A stretch of DNA of 64,000 bases from Oceanospirillum beijerinckii DSM 7166. GTDB taxonomy: Bacteria; Pseudomonadota; Gammaproteobacteria; Pseudomonadales; Halomonadaceae. Shown piece by piece: positions 1 through 8,499 of the stretch (the stretch's first letter is position 1; every line of letters starts with the position of its first letter). The notes beneath the pieces were generated by a model that was given only the letters and a program-made list of their open reading frames with translations, had not been told where the DNA came from and searched no databases. The position numbers and the translations under genes were made by a program. The DNA lies in contig NZ_KE383828.1 of NCBI RefSeq assembly GCF_000422425.1, positions 224,003-288,002 on the forward strand. Direction: 5' to 3'.

Positions 1-165
1 ATGTTGCATCAGACCTTGCCGTTAAGGCAGTAGAAACACGCCAACAGGAATGCAGAGAAGATAAGCGCACGTTGCATCAGACCTTGCCGTTAAGTCAGTA
101 GAAACAGCTGCCCTTTGTGTTTCTCTTTTGCGTATTGGTTGCATCAGACCTTGCCGTTAAGGCAG
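1..165 (+). CRISPR. Distal end of a CRISPR array, type III-like repeats
   Basis: Three copies of a 35-nt repeat are seen at 3-37, 71-105 and 138-165, separated by spacers of 33 nt (38-70) and 32 nt (106-137). The second copy has one substitution (G to T in the AAGGCAG part) and the third keeps only its first 28 nt. The repeat begins GTTGCATCAGACC and ends GTAGAAAC, so the predicted 8-nt crRNA 5' handle is GUAGAAAC, a form typical of type III-B and related arrays. A short TGCC/GGCA stem lies in the middle. Because the degenerate copy is at the right, the leader and cas genes should lie left of the window. No cas gene is visible here, so the subtype is inferred from repeat style only. Confidence 0.88.
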
Positions 166-172
166 GCCCAGT

Positions 173-202
173 GTCGGATGGCGCTTCGCTTATCCAACCT
201 AC
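173..202. repeat. Single REP unit abutting the CRISPR array
   Basis: One right-type REP unit (GTCGGATGGCGCTTCGC, ending in CCAACCTAC). Read on the minus strand it starts with GTAG followed by an imperfect hairpin, the usual form of a RAYT substrate. It lacks its left partner and starts 7 bp after the truncated last CRISPR repeat. Confidence 0.8.
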
Positions 203-279
203 GGATATTATGGATAGGGGAATAGGCTATCCGCGTTAGGATGTGAGTTTATCTATCCAAGAGACAACAAGGATGTGGT

Positions 280-762
280 ATGCAATATCGGCGCAATTAT
301 GTTGAAGGTGGGACGTACTTTTTTACGGTTAATCTACAGGATCGGGGTGAAACTCTATTGGTCGATCATGTCGATGAATTACGTGAGTCTGTACGTTGGG
401 TAAAGAGACGCCGACCTTTTTATATTGTTGCCTGGGTTGTCTTACCTGATCACATTCATGCGGTATGGACTTTACCTGAAGGTGATGCGGACTATTCGTC
501 CCGCTGGTGGGAAATTAAAAAACGCTTCTCAAAGGTGTTGCCACAAGATGAGCTTCGTTCTTGCGTGAGGGAAAGAAAAGGAGAGCGTCGTTTTTGGGAA
601 CATACCATTAGGGATGATCAGGACTTTCGACATCATGTTGACTATGTGCATTACAATCCAATTAAGCATGGTATGGTTAACCAATTGAAAGATTGGCCTT
701 TTTCTAGCTTTCACCGTTATGTCGTCAATGGAGTGTATCCAACTGGTTGGCACGGTTCGTAG
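280..762 (+). CDS. REP-associated tyrosine transposase (RAYT, Y1_Tnp/TnpA_REP family)
   Basis: This 160-aa protein is the size of a RAYT. It has the metal-binding HUH motif as HIH (His58, His60, in LPDHIHAVWTLP) and a catalytic-tyrosine region in YVHYNPIKHG (Tyr122/Tyr125), so it looks intact. Such enzymes are domesticated relatives of the IS200/IS605 transposases and nick at GTAG-headed REP hairpins. REP units sit on both sides (173-202 upstream; 759-790 and 915-944 downstream), and at least five further paired elements occur in the first 18.5 kb, all with GTAG outer ends. An AAGGA ribosome site precedes the ATG. The stop codon overlaps the first downstream REP unit. Confidence 0.88.
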   Translation: MQYRRNYVEGGTYFFTVNLQDRGETLLVDHVDELRESVRWVKRRRPFYIVAWVVLPDHIHAVWTLPEGDADYSSRWWEIKKRFSKVLPQDELRSCVRERKGERRFWEHTIRDDQDFRHHVDYVHYNPIKHGMVNQLKDWPFSSFHRYVVNGVYPTGWHGS

Positions 763-944
763 GTCGGAAAAGCCGTAGGCGCCTTCCGACATTGTTGGGT
801 TCACGTATTTATTTGGGATGGTGTATTCACCTTGGATTGGCGCTTTGTTTTTCGTTGGCTTTGAAATGGTTTGAGGGTGCTCAATTTCAACCAAGGCGTG
901 ATGGAGAGGCCGTTGTCGGATGGCGCTTCGCTTATCCAACCTAC
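759..944. repeat. REP pair (BIME) downstream of the RAYT gene
   Basis: The left REP unit (759-790, GTAGGTCGGAAAAGCCG form) and the right REP unit (915-944) face each other with GTAG at both outer ends. The 124 bp between them contains an imperfect inverted repeat around CACCTTGG and CCAAGGCG. The rest of the gap up to the next gene at 1107 shows no coding signal. The left unit overlaps the RAYT stop codon. Confidence 0.8.
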
Positions 945-1106
945 GAAATTTATCGGATGTGGTATAACCTCCCGCTGTTTTTATAGAGCCCTTCGGAGAC
1001 GCTAATCTCTTGTTTTTATATTGTTATTGATCTTGTTGAACAGACGTATCGGCTGTTAATCTGCTAATGGATTTAATGTTGAGACGGTGTTTGACAAGGA
1101 GATGAT

Positions 1107-2426
1107 ATGGAGCTGCTGGGTGTTAAGGTGTCGGGGCTGTTTGGTTGTTTTAATCATACGCTGATGCTGAATGAGGCAAACAAGGTGACGATTTTAACCG
1201 GGCCGAATGGTTACGGTAAAACGGTGCTGTTGAAGATTCTGGATTCGGTTATCAGTTTGCAGCTGGATTTTTTTCATAAGCTGGAGTTTGAGCTTATTGA
1301 GGTGTTCTTTAGTCGTCATACCCTCCGGTTTACCAAGGAAGTGCCCTGCTCGCCCGGTTTTCAGATGATGCTGGATCAGCAGGAAGAGACGCGCTTTTCT
1401 TATCGGGAACATTTTGCGTCGTTGTTAAAGCGTCGGATTACGACGGATGATCTTGAGCTGCTTTTGCCTCAATTGGAGCGTATTAATAGCCTTAAATGTT
1501 ATGACCGGAGTATTCGGGATATTGTCGATATTAACGAGGTCGTTGAGCGCTATCCTGATGTACTGGCGTTATCGGGTATAGAGACTTCGCGCTTTTTCCC
1601 GGATTGGTATATCGGGTTGGTGGCACCGATTAATGCTCACTTTATCCGGGATCAACGTCTGATCAGCCGGGACAGTGCCAGTGATTACCGCGAGGGGGCT
1701 GCTACGCCTAAGACGCTGCTGGATACCATTGAGCAATACGCTTTGGATCTGGCTCAGGAGTTACGCCGTTACCGTCAGGAGTATGCTGAGTTATCGCAGC
1801 AGTTGGATGCGTCTTTGCCGGTGCGTTTACTCGGTTCTGATTCACAAAGCCCGGCGGTGTTGTACTCCAGTGATCAGGTTCGGGAGCAATTGGGGCAACT
1901 ATTAGATCTTCAGCAAAAATTACAATGCCATCAGTTGTTGCATTCCCATTTGCAGTTATTGCAAACCGATGTTGAAATCCGGGATCAGGACCGGGCTATT
2001 TTAACGCTGTACATTGATGATACCCGTAAAAAGCTGGCCGTTTTTCAGCCATTGCTGGCTAAGATTGAGACATTTATTGACCTGCTTAATGATAAGGGGC
2101 TGGCGTTTAAAACCGCTCAGGTTGATATTGAACGGGGCTTGGTGTTTAAAAACCATAAGGGTCAAAGCCTGTCATTGAACCAACTCTCTTCCGGTGAACA
2201 ACATCAGATTATTTTGCTGTTTGAGCTGATTTTCCGTGCCGGTGATAACGATCTGATTCTGATTGATGAACCCGAAATTTCCCTCCATATTGCCTGGCAG
2301 AAAGAGTTTTTGCATGACCTGCAGCAGATTATTGCGGATCGGGATGTCAAAGTGCTGATTGCCACTCACTCCCCGCAGATCATTGACAGTGAGTGGGATC
2401 TGACGGTGGATCTGGAGGATGAGTGA
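1107..2426 (+). CDS. AAA/ABC-type ATPase, AriA-like component of a PARIS-type defence module
   Basis: This 439-aa soluble ATPase of the AAA_15/AAA_21 (OLD/SMC-like) class has Walker A GPNGYGKT (32-39), an ABC signature LSSGE (about 360-364), Walker B LILIDEPE (about 383-390) and an H-loop ATHSPQ (about 419), with a helical insertion between the halves. In PARIS, AriA is such an ATPase; it holds the DUF4435 effector AriB and releases it when a phage anti-restriction protein is sensed. The next gene encodes a DUF4435 protein and its start overlaps this stop codon, which strongly suggests a two-gene unit. AAGGAG lies 5 nt before the ATG. Assignment to PARIS rather than another AAA+DUF4435/OLD-like pair is an inference from architecture and order. 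Confidence 0.8.
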   Translation: MELLGVKVSGLFGCFNHTLMLNEANKVTILTGPNGYGKTVLLKILDSVISLQLDFFHKLEFELIEVFFSRHTLRFTKEVPCSPGFQMMLDQQEETRFSYREHFASLLKRRITTDDLELLLPQLERINSLKCYDRSIRDIVDINEVVERYPDVLALSGIETSRFFPDWYIGLVAPINAHFIRDQRLISRDSASDYREGAATPKTLLDTIEQYALDLAQELRRYRQEYAELSQQLDASLPVRLLGSDSQSPAVLYSSDQVREQLGQLLDLQQKLQCHQLLHSHLQLLQTDVEIRDQDRAILTLYIDDTRKKLAVFQPLLAKIETFIDLLNDKGLAFKTAQVDIERGLVFKNHKGQSLSLNQLSSGEQHQIILLFELIFRAGDNDLILIDEPEISLHIAWQKEFLHDLQQIIADRDVKVLIATHSPQIIDSEWDLTVDLEDE

Positions 2427-3283
2427 TGAGGCAATATCTCTCCAATGAAGCGCGCATCAACGAGCTGCGCATGTTGATGAAGAAGAAAAAATACCGCAAT
2501 AAGTTGTTTATTCTGCTGGAAGGGACATCGGATATTCGTTTATTCCGTAGTCTGTTGAACCGGGATAAGGTGGTTGTGGATTCGATGGATGGCAAGGGCC
2601 GTATTGAGCAGATTGTGCGTGCGGTGGACAAGGTGCATCAGCAGCGAGTGAAGGGTATTTGTGATGCGGATTATGATCATTTGAATGGCAGGAGTTACGC
2701 TTCGGGCCTGATTTTGCTTACGGACAGCCATGATATTGAAGCTATGATGTTAGGCTCTCCTGCCCTTGATGCCGTTATTTCTGAGTATGCCTCGCCGGAG
2801 TATTACGATGCGCTGCATCGGCAATTGCTGAAAAAGGCGTTAGAGGTGTGCTACGAGATCGGCCTGCTGCGTTGGATCAATGACGATGAAAATCTGTTTT
2901 TGAGCTTTAAAGAGCTTGATTTCAGGCGTTTCACCACGATTAACAATCTGAAAATTGATTTTGATCGCTCCAGGGTTATTCCTGCTTTACTGAGTATCAG
3001 CAAAAGCGCCCGTATTCAGCAACAGGCGCTGGAGCAGAGGCTTGAAGAGTACAGGGAAAGAGAGGCCGACCCTTTCCAGGTGTGCGCGGGACACGATCTG
3101 ACCCGGTTTATGGCGATGGTGATGAACCAGCAGGAGGTAGGAATGTATCGCCTGGACGGTCGCGGTTTGGAATCAGCGCTGCGTCTGGCCTATCAGATTG
3201 AAGACTTTGAACACACGCAGCTTTTTGAGCAGCTGTCTGATTGGGCACAACAGATGGAAACGGGTTCTATTTTTAGTCATTGA
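2426..3283 (+). CDS. DUF4435 (TOPRIM-like) protein, AriB-like effector
   Basis: This 285-aa DUF4435 protein has a TOPRIM-like acidic arrangement: FILLEGTSDIRLF with Glu32, then ICDADYDH with Asp80 and Asp82. In PARIS the corresponding AriB protein is a nuclease reported to act on tRNA after release from AriA. The ATG overlaps the upstream TGA (TGATG) and GGAGG lies 8 nt upstream inside the ATPase gene, so translation is probably coupled; an in-frame GTG at 2423 is a less likely start. The C-terminal half is helical and unrecognised. The role as effector is inferred from family and neighbour. Confidence 0.78.
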   Translation: MRQYLSNEARINELRMLMKKKKYRNKLFILLEGTSDIRLFRSLLNRDKVVVDSMDGKGRIEQIVRAVDKVHQQRVKGICDADYDHLNGRSYASGLILLTDSHDIEAMMLGSPALDAVISEYASPEYYDALHRQLLKKALEVCYEIGLLRWINDDENLFLSFKELDFRRFTTINNLKIDFDRSRVIPALLSISKSARIQQQALEQRLEEYREREADPFQVCAGHDLTRFMAMVMNQQEVGMYRLDGRGLESALRLAYQIEDFEHTQLFEQLSDWAQQMETGSIFSH

Positions 3284-3304
3284 TATGGCTAATACAGACG
3301 GACT

Positions 3305-3455
3305 GAGCCGGAAATGCCGCAAAGCGTCTTCCGACAGCGACCGGATAGCGGAGCAAGTGCCGGATGGCGCTTTGCTGATCCAGTCTACTCTGATATCAAG
3401 AAGCTTATTGGGCTAAGGTATTCCCCCCTTCCCGATAAGCCTCTTGATTTCAGTA
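3305..3455. repeat. Degenerate BIME with back-to-back element ends
   Basis: A diverged left REP unit (3305-3335) and right unit (3359-3388) are followed by the usual outer flank (TGATATCAAGAAGCTTATTG). A second outer end in opposite orientation then follows (GGTATTCCCCCCTTCCCGAT at 3417-3436, continuing into CTCTTGATTTCAG). This looks like an old element with part of another joined to it. It fills the space between two convergent genes and no terminator with a T-run is seen. Confidence 0.6.
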
Positions 3456-5819
3456 TCAGTTGCCGTCCTGGCCCTGTAACAATGCTTGCTCGTTTACGAT
3501 GATCGTTGCAGGACAGGATTCAACCGTTTGGTTAACGGGCTCGATATCTGACGGCTCAGGTTGATAAAAAAGCCCTCCTAAACCCCCAAACAGAATTAAA
3601 GTGATGCTTACCAAAGCCGCTATTGCCTTTAAGGCGGTTCTGGATCGCCTTAAGCCCTGTTCAGCCGGGTCTTTGGGTTTATTCACATAATGCAGGAACC
3701 AGGTCACAACCCCTATCACTACACCTAATACCGCCCAGTGCCAGTCCAGACTCCAGAGTTCCACGGCGGGGTCGGTCATCTCTTTAAAGTTGGTGCCAAA
3801 CACCCCGGACAGAAAGATAATCCCCGTGCCGACCGTAGCGATATTTTTAACGTTTCTGTCGTGCTCTTTTTCTCTTTTCTGCTGGGCCTTTTGTGCCGTG
3901 ATTTCCCGTTCCTGAATATTGATTTCCAGCAAAGTCCGGGTATCCGACATATCTTTTTCCAACTGTTCTATTAGTGCCTTCAAAGAGAAGTGTTTTTCCC
4001 AGGCCTTATAGCTTTGGTTATGGATATCCAGAATACTGACATCGGTAAAGATGTCGTTCACCCGGAATTCAATCAGATATTGCTGTAGCTCTTTCAAACT
4101 ATGGAAGCGCTGATCAGAGGATAGATCACCTTCACTCAGCTCCAATGTTTGATCTACGCCGTGCAAAAAGCTGTACTGCATATAGGCCAGCAACAGGATA
4201 TTCAGATAAACCTGACGCCCCTTGTCCGTCATAAATCCTTCATGAAAGTCCCGATCCGGCTGAGAAGAGATATTCGGATTAATCAGCACCACACCGCCTT
4301 CCCTGGCCGCATAATGCTCTATATCACTGTCGCCCCAGTGAGTGTAGCTACTATGGTTTACTCCAACATAACCCTGATTATGCAGATGAGCCATTTGGCA
4401 CAATAAACGCTTCAGGTAATCATTATTCCGGCTATGTTTGGTCAGCCTATGGTCCTTACCGCTTAACATCATGGTGTAGATTAAAGGACGGGCAAAGCTG
4501 CTATGAAGCGCCTCATTACCTGGCAGCAGGCATTCCAGCAGTTCGGTTAAGGTAAACGACTCATCTCTCTCCAGACCGAAGGCATAACTTTTTCCCAGGC
4601 ATTGCTCAAGATGTTGGGTATTCGTTGCCACACCTTCCTTTTTAAGGCCATCACACACTCTTTCCAGATAGGGTGCTGAAGAGGCGCTGATATCCGCCAG
4701 ATAGGGATAACACAACTGGGCTGATTCCCGTTTGCCCCGCTCCTTATCCGCAAGAATGTAGTTCAGCTCCCGGATATCCTCCAGACAAAGTGGCACCTCG
4801 CCCTTTAAGAAATTGTCTGGTGCGACAATATCCAGTTGTAAAAAGCGTAGTGCAACCACCACGCTGTTCACTCCGACGGAGAATCGATCGAGGTATATAT
4901 TGTCAATCTCAAAGCGGGCAAACACCCGGTCATCTTTATCCAGCTGACAATAATCAGGGTGCTTATTATCGTCGCCACTGCTCTTAGTACTATTATTCTT
5001 AGCGCTATGGCTCTTAACACCAATTGGCTTGGCTGCCGGTATTAAAGCCCCTGTCTCTTCATAGTGAAAAAAATTACTGATCGCCTTTTTCGTCAGCGGC
5101 ATCCAGATACCTTGGCGAAACCCTTGAACCCCTTCCCGGTTGAGATAGTCAGTAAAGGCTTTACTGATACTGTGGCGCTGTGTGTGTATCGTATTCTTTA
5201 ACGCACTGCCTTCTGAAGCATTCTCGTTTAATGTATTCGGTTTCAACGACTTAAGGCTATTATCAACACCAACACCAAACAGCTTTTTAACGCCTTGATG
5301 AAAATCGTCACTCACTTTTAACGCAGGGCCCTGCCAGACCATTAACTCCGGCTTCGCCTGTATGGGCAGCGCTTTAATAGCGGCCAACTCAGCTACACTA
5401 ATGGCGTCTAAATTCTGTGTATTTTCCCAGTTCTGCTGACGAAATGACGCCAGCTCTTCCGGTACAGTGAAATTGGGTGCTTGGTTAAAAATCAGATAGG
5501 TTAGCTGCTGACTCTTATTTTTTTTATTCTTTTTACTCCCCCCCTTCAGCTCGGTTTGTAAGGGGAAGTAAAGCGCTCTGGGGCGCGAAAGTAATGCCTC
5601 TTCCTGCTCCAGACGCTCCATGATGTCTTCTGGTGGCTTGATTTCTTCCTGAATCAGAGCAGACAGATCCCTTGGTGTTTGCAGCAGTTGTTCACAAAGG
5701 TTTTGAATTAAGGGTTGCGTCTGTTCTAAGCCTACATTATCAAACAGTCGCCTTACATAACGTTCAACACTTTTGCGACGCAAAGTAACCGCATCAATAA
5801 CACCTGATTCATTTTCCAT
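3456..5819 (-). CDS. Large protein with CorA-like C-terminal membrane domain, function unknown
   Basis: This 787-aa protein has an unrecognised cytoplasmic part of about 600 residues containing a lysine-rich patch (KGGSKKNKKNKS). A charged coiled-coil stretch (roughly 610-655) precedes a hydrophobic segment ending in GVFGTNF (about 672-678), then a second membrane helix (about 693-711) and a third (about 730-752). The GTN in GVFGTNF occupies the place of the GMN signature that ends the pore helix of CorA magnesium channels, and the stalk-TM-loop-TM order is the same, but the loop and third helix differ. The ATG at 5819 has AAGGA 8 nt upstream; a longer reading to 5867 would start inside a BIME. 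It converges on the PARIS-like pair. CorA-like membrane proteins are known partners of some type III CRISPR systems, so a defence role is possible but unproven. Confidence 0.6.
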   Translation of the reverse strand: MENESGVIDAVTLRRKSVERYVRRLFDNVGLEQTQPLIQNLCEQLLQTPRDLSALIQEEIKPPEDIMERLEQEEALLSRPRALYFPLQTELKGGSKKNKKNKSQQLTYLIFNQAPNFTVPEELASFRQQNWENTQNLDAISVAELAAIKALPIQAKPELMVWQGPALKVSDDFHQGVKKLFGVGVDNSLKSLKPNTLNENASEGSALKNTIHTQRHSISKAFTDYLNREGVQGFRQGIWMPLTKKAISNFFHYEETGALIPAAKPIGVKSHSAKNNSTKSSGDDNKHPDYCQLDKDDRVFARFEIDNIYLDRFSVGVNSVVVALRFLQLDIVAPDNFLKGEVPLCLEDIRELNYILADKERGKRESAQLCYPYLADISASSAPYLERVCDGLKKEGVATNTQHLEQCLGKSYAFGLERDESFTLTELLECLLPGNEALHSSFARPLIYTMMLSGKDHRLTKHSRNNDYLKRLLCQMAHLHNQGYVGVNHSSYTHWGDSDIEHYAAREGGVVLINPNISSQPDRDFHEGFMTDKGRQVYLNILLLAYMQYSFLHGVDQTLELSEGDLSSDQRFHSLKELQQYLIEFRVNDIFTDVSILDIHNQSYKAWEKHFSLKALIEQLEKDMSDTRTLLEINIQEREITAQKAQQKREKEHDRNVKNIATVGTGIIFLSGVFGTNFKEMTDPAVELWSLDWHWAVLGVVIGVVTWFLHYVNKPKDPAEQGLRRSRTALKAIAALVSITLILFGGLGGLFYQPEPSDIEPVNQTVESCPATIIVNEQALLQGQDGN

Positions 5820-5860
5820 CAATCTATTCCTTGAAATGCAACTGCACCGATGAATCGATG

Positions 5861-5998
5861 ATACCATTCCCGATAAGTTTCTTGATATTAGAGTCGGTTG
5901 GATAAGCGAAGCGCCATCCGACTGACTCAGATACCGGATGATTGTCGGAAGGCGCCTTGCGGCTTTTCCGACCTACAACAGCTTATATTGTTTGGTAT
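5861..5998. repeat. Complete BIME (about 138 bp) with inverted outer ends
   Basis: The cleanest inverted-orientation copy. Outer ends ATACCATTCCCGATAAGTT and (reverse complement of the right end) ATACCAAACAATATAAGC enclose a right REP unit at about 5896-5922 and a left unit at 5944-5976. It lies directly upstream of the CorA-like gene. Confidence 0.8.
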
Positions 5999-6174
5999 TA
6001 TCTTCGGTATCTGCAACGTTAATACACAGATAAAACACTTTAGTTTCCGAGCCATTGCTATTCAATAGCTTTGTTGAATCAATCTGTTCGGCTGTTAAGC
6101 CCTTTAGGCTATCAAAACTTATAGTGACTCAATTGAAGCTAACCCTACAGTCAGGCACTGTACTGCACTTGATT

Positions 6175-6201
6175 ACCCTCTAACCCTCTAACCCTCTAAC
6201 C
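6175..6201. repeat. Telomere-like 8-bp tandem repeat
   Basis: Three and a half perfect copies of ACCCTCTA lie in the long non-coding stretch 5999-6465. No other feature is evident in that stretch except the hairpin at 6328-6356. Confidence 0.85.
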
Positions 6202-6327
6202 ACAAGCCAACCGATCACAGATACCAGCCCCCAATACTCAGTTTTTCTGATTTTATTGCATTTATTTGACAAAATTTTCACCCCCAATGGCTATTAATAC
6301 ACAGTACTTTTCCCCGTATAAAGCCCG

Positions 6328-6356
6328 TATTTTCCGGCCGCTTCGGCCGGAAAATA
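6328..6356. other. Perfect 13-bp hairpin in a gene leader
   Basis: TATTTTCCGGCCG and CGGCCGGAAAATA form a perfect 13-bp inverted repeat around a CTT loop, 110 bp before the TTG start of the next gene. There is no strong T-run on either side, so a classical terminator is less likely than a leader hairpin or protein site. Confidence 0.7.
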
Positions 6357-6465
6357 TCGGAATATTTATGTTCGGGTACTTAAAGCATGTCGCCACCCCT
6401 TTTGCCATGGGTCAGCGGCAGATCAAACCTGAAACACATATCATAAATCGCATTGGGTATCTGCT

Positions 6466-8454
6466 TTGCATAAACTAAAGAGATTTTTTGGCCCTCTCTA
6501 TCCTGTCCTTTGGGCCTCTATTGCACTATTAAGTATTTTCACACTGTCTCGTTTAGGACTTGCAGTATGGCACTTTGATCGCGTGACAGATGCCGATGGC
6601 TGGCTGCGTGTTTTTGCCAGTGGCTTACGCGTGGATATCGCCTCGATTTGCTTTCTGTTTATCTTACCTGCTTTTTTATCCTGCCTGATTTCAGGCCCAC
6701 ATAAAACGGGACAACTCTGGAATATAGTGCTGCGTCTTTGGATGACTGTCGGGTTGTTATTTGCCGTGTATATGGAAGTGGCGACCCCTCCTTTTATTCA
6801 GGAGTATGACCTGCGTCCCAACCGTTTATTCATTGAATATCTTGTTTATCCGCAAGAGGTTTTTGGGATGCTGTGGTCCGGCTATAAACTGGAACTGTTT
6901 ATCAGCCTGCTGGCGAGTATTCTGACGCTTGTTCTGGGGTGGAAATGGACAAAGAACCTGGTTGAAGATTTGTACTATCCAAAGTGGTATTGGCGCCCTG
7001 TGATCGCTGTTCTGATCGTCTTTATTGGAGTGCTGGGTGCCCGCTCATCTTTGGGCCATCGACCGATGAACCCTGCTATGGTGTCTTTTTCCAGCGATCC
7101 TTTGATGAATGATCTGGTGTTGAACTCAGCCTATTCGGTACTCTTTGCCGCTAAGCAAATGGGCGCTGAAGCCAATGCTTTTAAGTATTATCCAAAGATG
7201 GGTAAGCAGCAGGTTATTGATGAAATCCAGGCCTCAATGAATGTCAAACCAACAACGTTTGTGAGTAAAACCAGCCCTACACTGGCTCAGCATGATGCGA
7301 CCTATCAGGGAACCTCGAAAAATATTGTGATTCTTTTAATGGAGAGTCATGGTGCCCGTTATGTGAGTAGCCTGGGAGGTATTGATCTCTCCCCCAATAT
7401 GGATCAGCTCATGGATGAAGGCTGGGCCTTTACCCGTATGTATGCGACGGGGACTCGTTCTGTACGGGGTATTGAGGCCGTTACAACGGGATTTTCACCC
7501 ACACCGGCCCGATCTGTAGTAAAGCTGGGTAAAAGTCAAAATAACTTTTTTACCGTAGCCAGATTGCTGGCAGACCGCAGTTATCATACTCAGTTTATCT
7601 ACGGTGGTGAGAGTCACTTCGATAATATGAAGTCATTTTTTTTAGGCAATGGCTTTGAGGATATGCAGGACTTCCCGACCTTCTCAAACCCCAAGTTTGT
7701 TGGCTCATGGGGCGCTTCAGACGAAGACCTGTTTAATAAAGCCGACGAGCAGTTCACTCAGTTGACTCAGGAGGGTAAACCCTTCTTTAGCTTGGTATTC
7801 AGCTCATCTAACCATAGCCCATTCGAATACCCGGATGGCGTGATCACCCCTTATAATGAACCGAAACAGACGGTCGAAAATGCGGTGAAGTACGCCGATT
7901 ATGCGCTGGGCCAGTTCGTTGAAAAAGCAAAGCAATCATCATATTGGGATAATACAGTCTTTGTTGTTGTCGCTGATCATGATGCCCGTACCCATGGCAC
8001 TCAGCCCATACCTATCGACTATTTTCATATTCCGGCCATTATTTTTGGCGGCGGTATTGAAGCGCGTAAAGATGATCGTCTGGTCAGTCAGATCGATCTT
8101 GCCCCTACGCTTTTGTCGCTTGCGGGCATCAGTAGTCAGAATCCAATGATCGGCCACGACTTAACCCGGAGTGTGCCTCCCGAAAAACAGAGGGCACTGA
8201 TGCAACGTGATAAGAACTTTGGCTGGCTGACATCCGATAATCAGGTTGTTGTATTACAACCAGGGCAAGGTATATCCACGTATCGGTATGATAATCTGAC
8301 ACATCGTTTGACCCCTCATCAGGTTGATGCTTCCATTGTAACCCGTGCCCATGCAAACGCGATGTGGGGCAGCCTCGCATTTGATGAGAACTTTTATAAA
8401 CCACAAGAAGAGAGCGGTCTTTCTCTTTCCAGAGCAGAGCCCTCTTTCCAATAA
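6466..8454 (+). CDS. LTA synthase family sulfatase-fold phosphotransferase (inner membrane)
   Basis: This 662-aa protein has about five N-terminal membrane helices (residues 10-190) followed by a periplasmic alkaline-phosphatase/sulfatase-fold domain. Family metal and nucleophile residues are visible: Glu293 in LLMESHG, Thr330 in YATGTRSVRG (the nucleophile position in LtaS-type enzymes) and Asp504-His505 in VVADHDAR. Gram-negative relatives transfer phosphoglycerol or phosphoethanolamine from phospholipid to periplasmic or surface glycans, so an OpgB-like or related role is plausible. The substrate is not identified. The only upstream in-frame start is TTG at 6466 and no good ribosome site precedes it, so the true N-terminus is uncertain, although the first helix begins soon after it. 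Confidence 0.82.
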   Translation: MHKLKRFFGPLYPVLWASIALLSIFTLSRLGLAVWHFDRVTDADGWLRVFASGLRVDIASICFLFILPAFLSCLISGPHKTGQLWNIVLRLWMTVGLLFAVYMEVATPPFIQEYDLRPNRLFIEYLVYPQEVFGMLWSGYKLELFISLLASILTLVLGWKWTKNLVEDLYYPKWYWRPVIAVLIVFIGVLGARSSLGHRPMNPAMVSFSSDPLMNDLVLNSAYSVLFAAKQMGAEANAFKYYPKMGKQQVIDEIQASMNVKPTTFVSKTSPTLAQHDATYQGTSKNIVILLMESHGARYVSSLGGIDLSPNMDQLMDEGWAFTRMYATGTRSVRGIEAVTTGFSPTPARSVVKLGKSQNNFFTVARLLADRSYHTQFIYGGESHFDNMKSFFLGNGFEDMQDFPTFSNPKFVGSWGASDEDLFNKADEQFTQLTQEGKPFFSLVFSSSNHSPFEYPDGVITPYNEPKQTVENAVKYADYALGQFVEKAKQSSYWDNTVFVVVADHDARTHGTQPIPIDYFHIPAIIFGGGIEARKDDRLVSQIDLAPTLLSLAGISSQNPMIGHDLTRSVPPEKQRALMQRDKNFGWLTSDNQVVVLQPGQGISTYRYDNLTHRLTPHQVDASIVTRAHANAMWGSLAFDENFYKPQEESGLSLSRAEPSFQ

Positions 8455-8499
8455 GGGATAGAATCGGTGTTCCCAAGATCGTTGGCGGGATGAAAGCCC

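Noticed and set aside
759-986. 79-codon plus-strand frame after the RAYT gene
   Set aside because: It is made of the two REP units and their spacer; not a protein.
5820-5867. N-terminal extension of the CorA-like protein
   Set aside because: The extension is encoded by the end of a BIME, and AAGGA fits the ATG at 5819.
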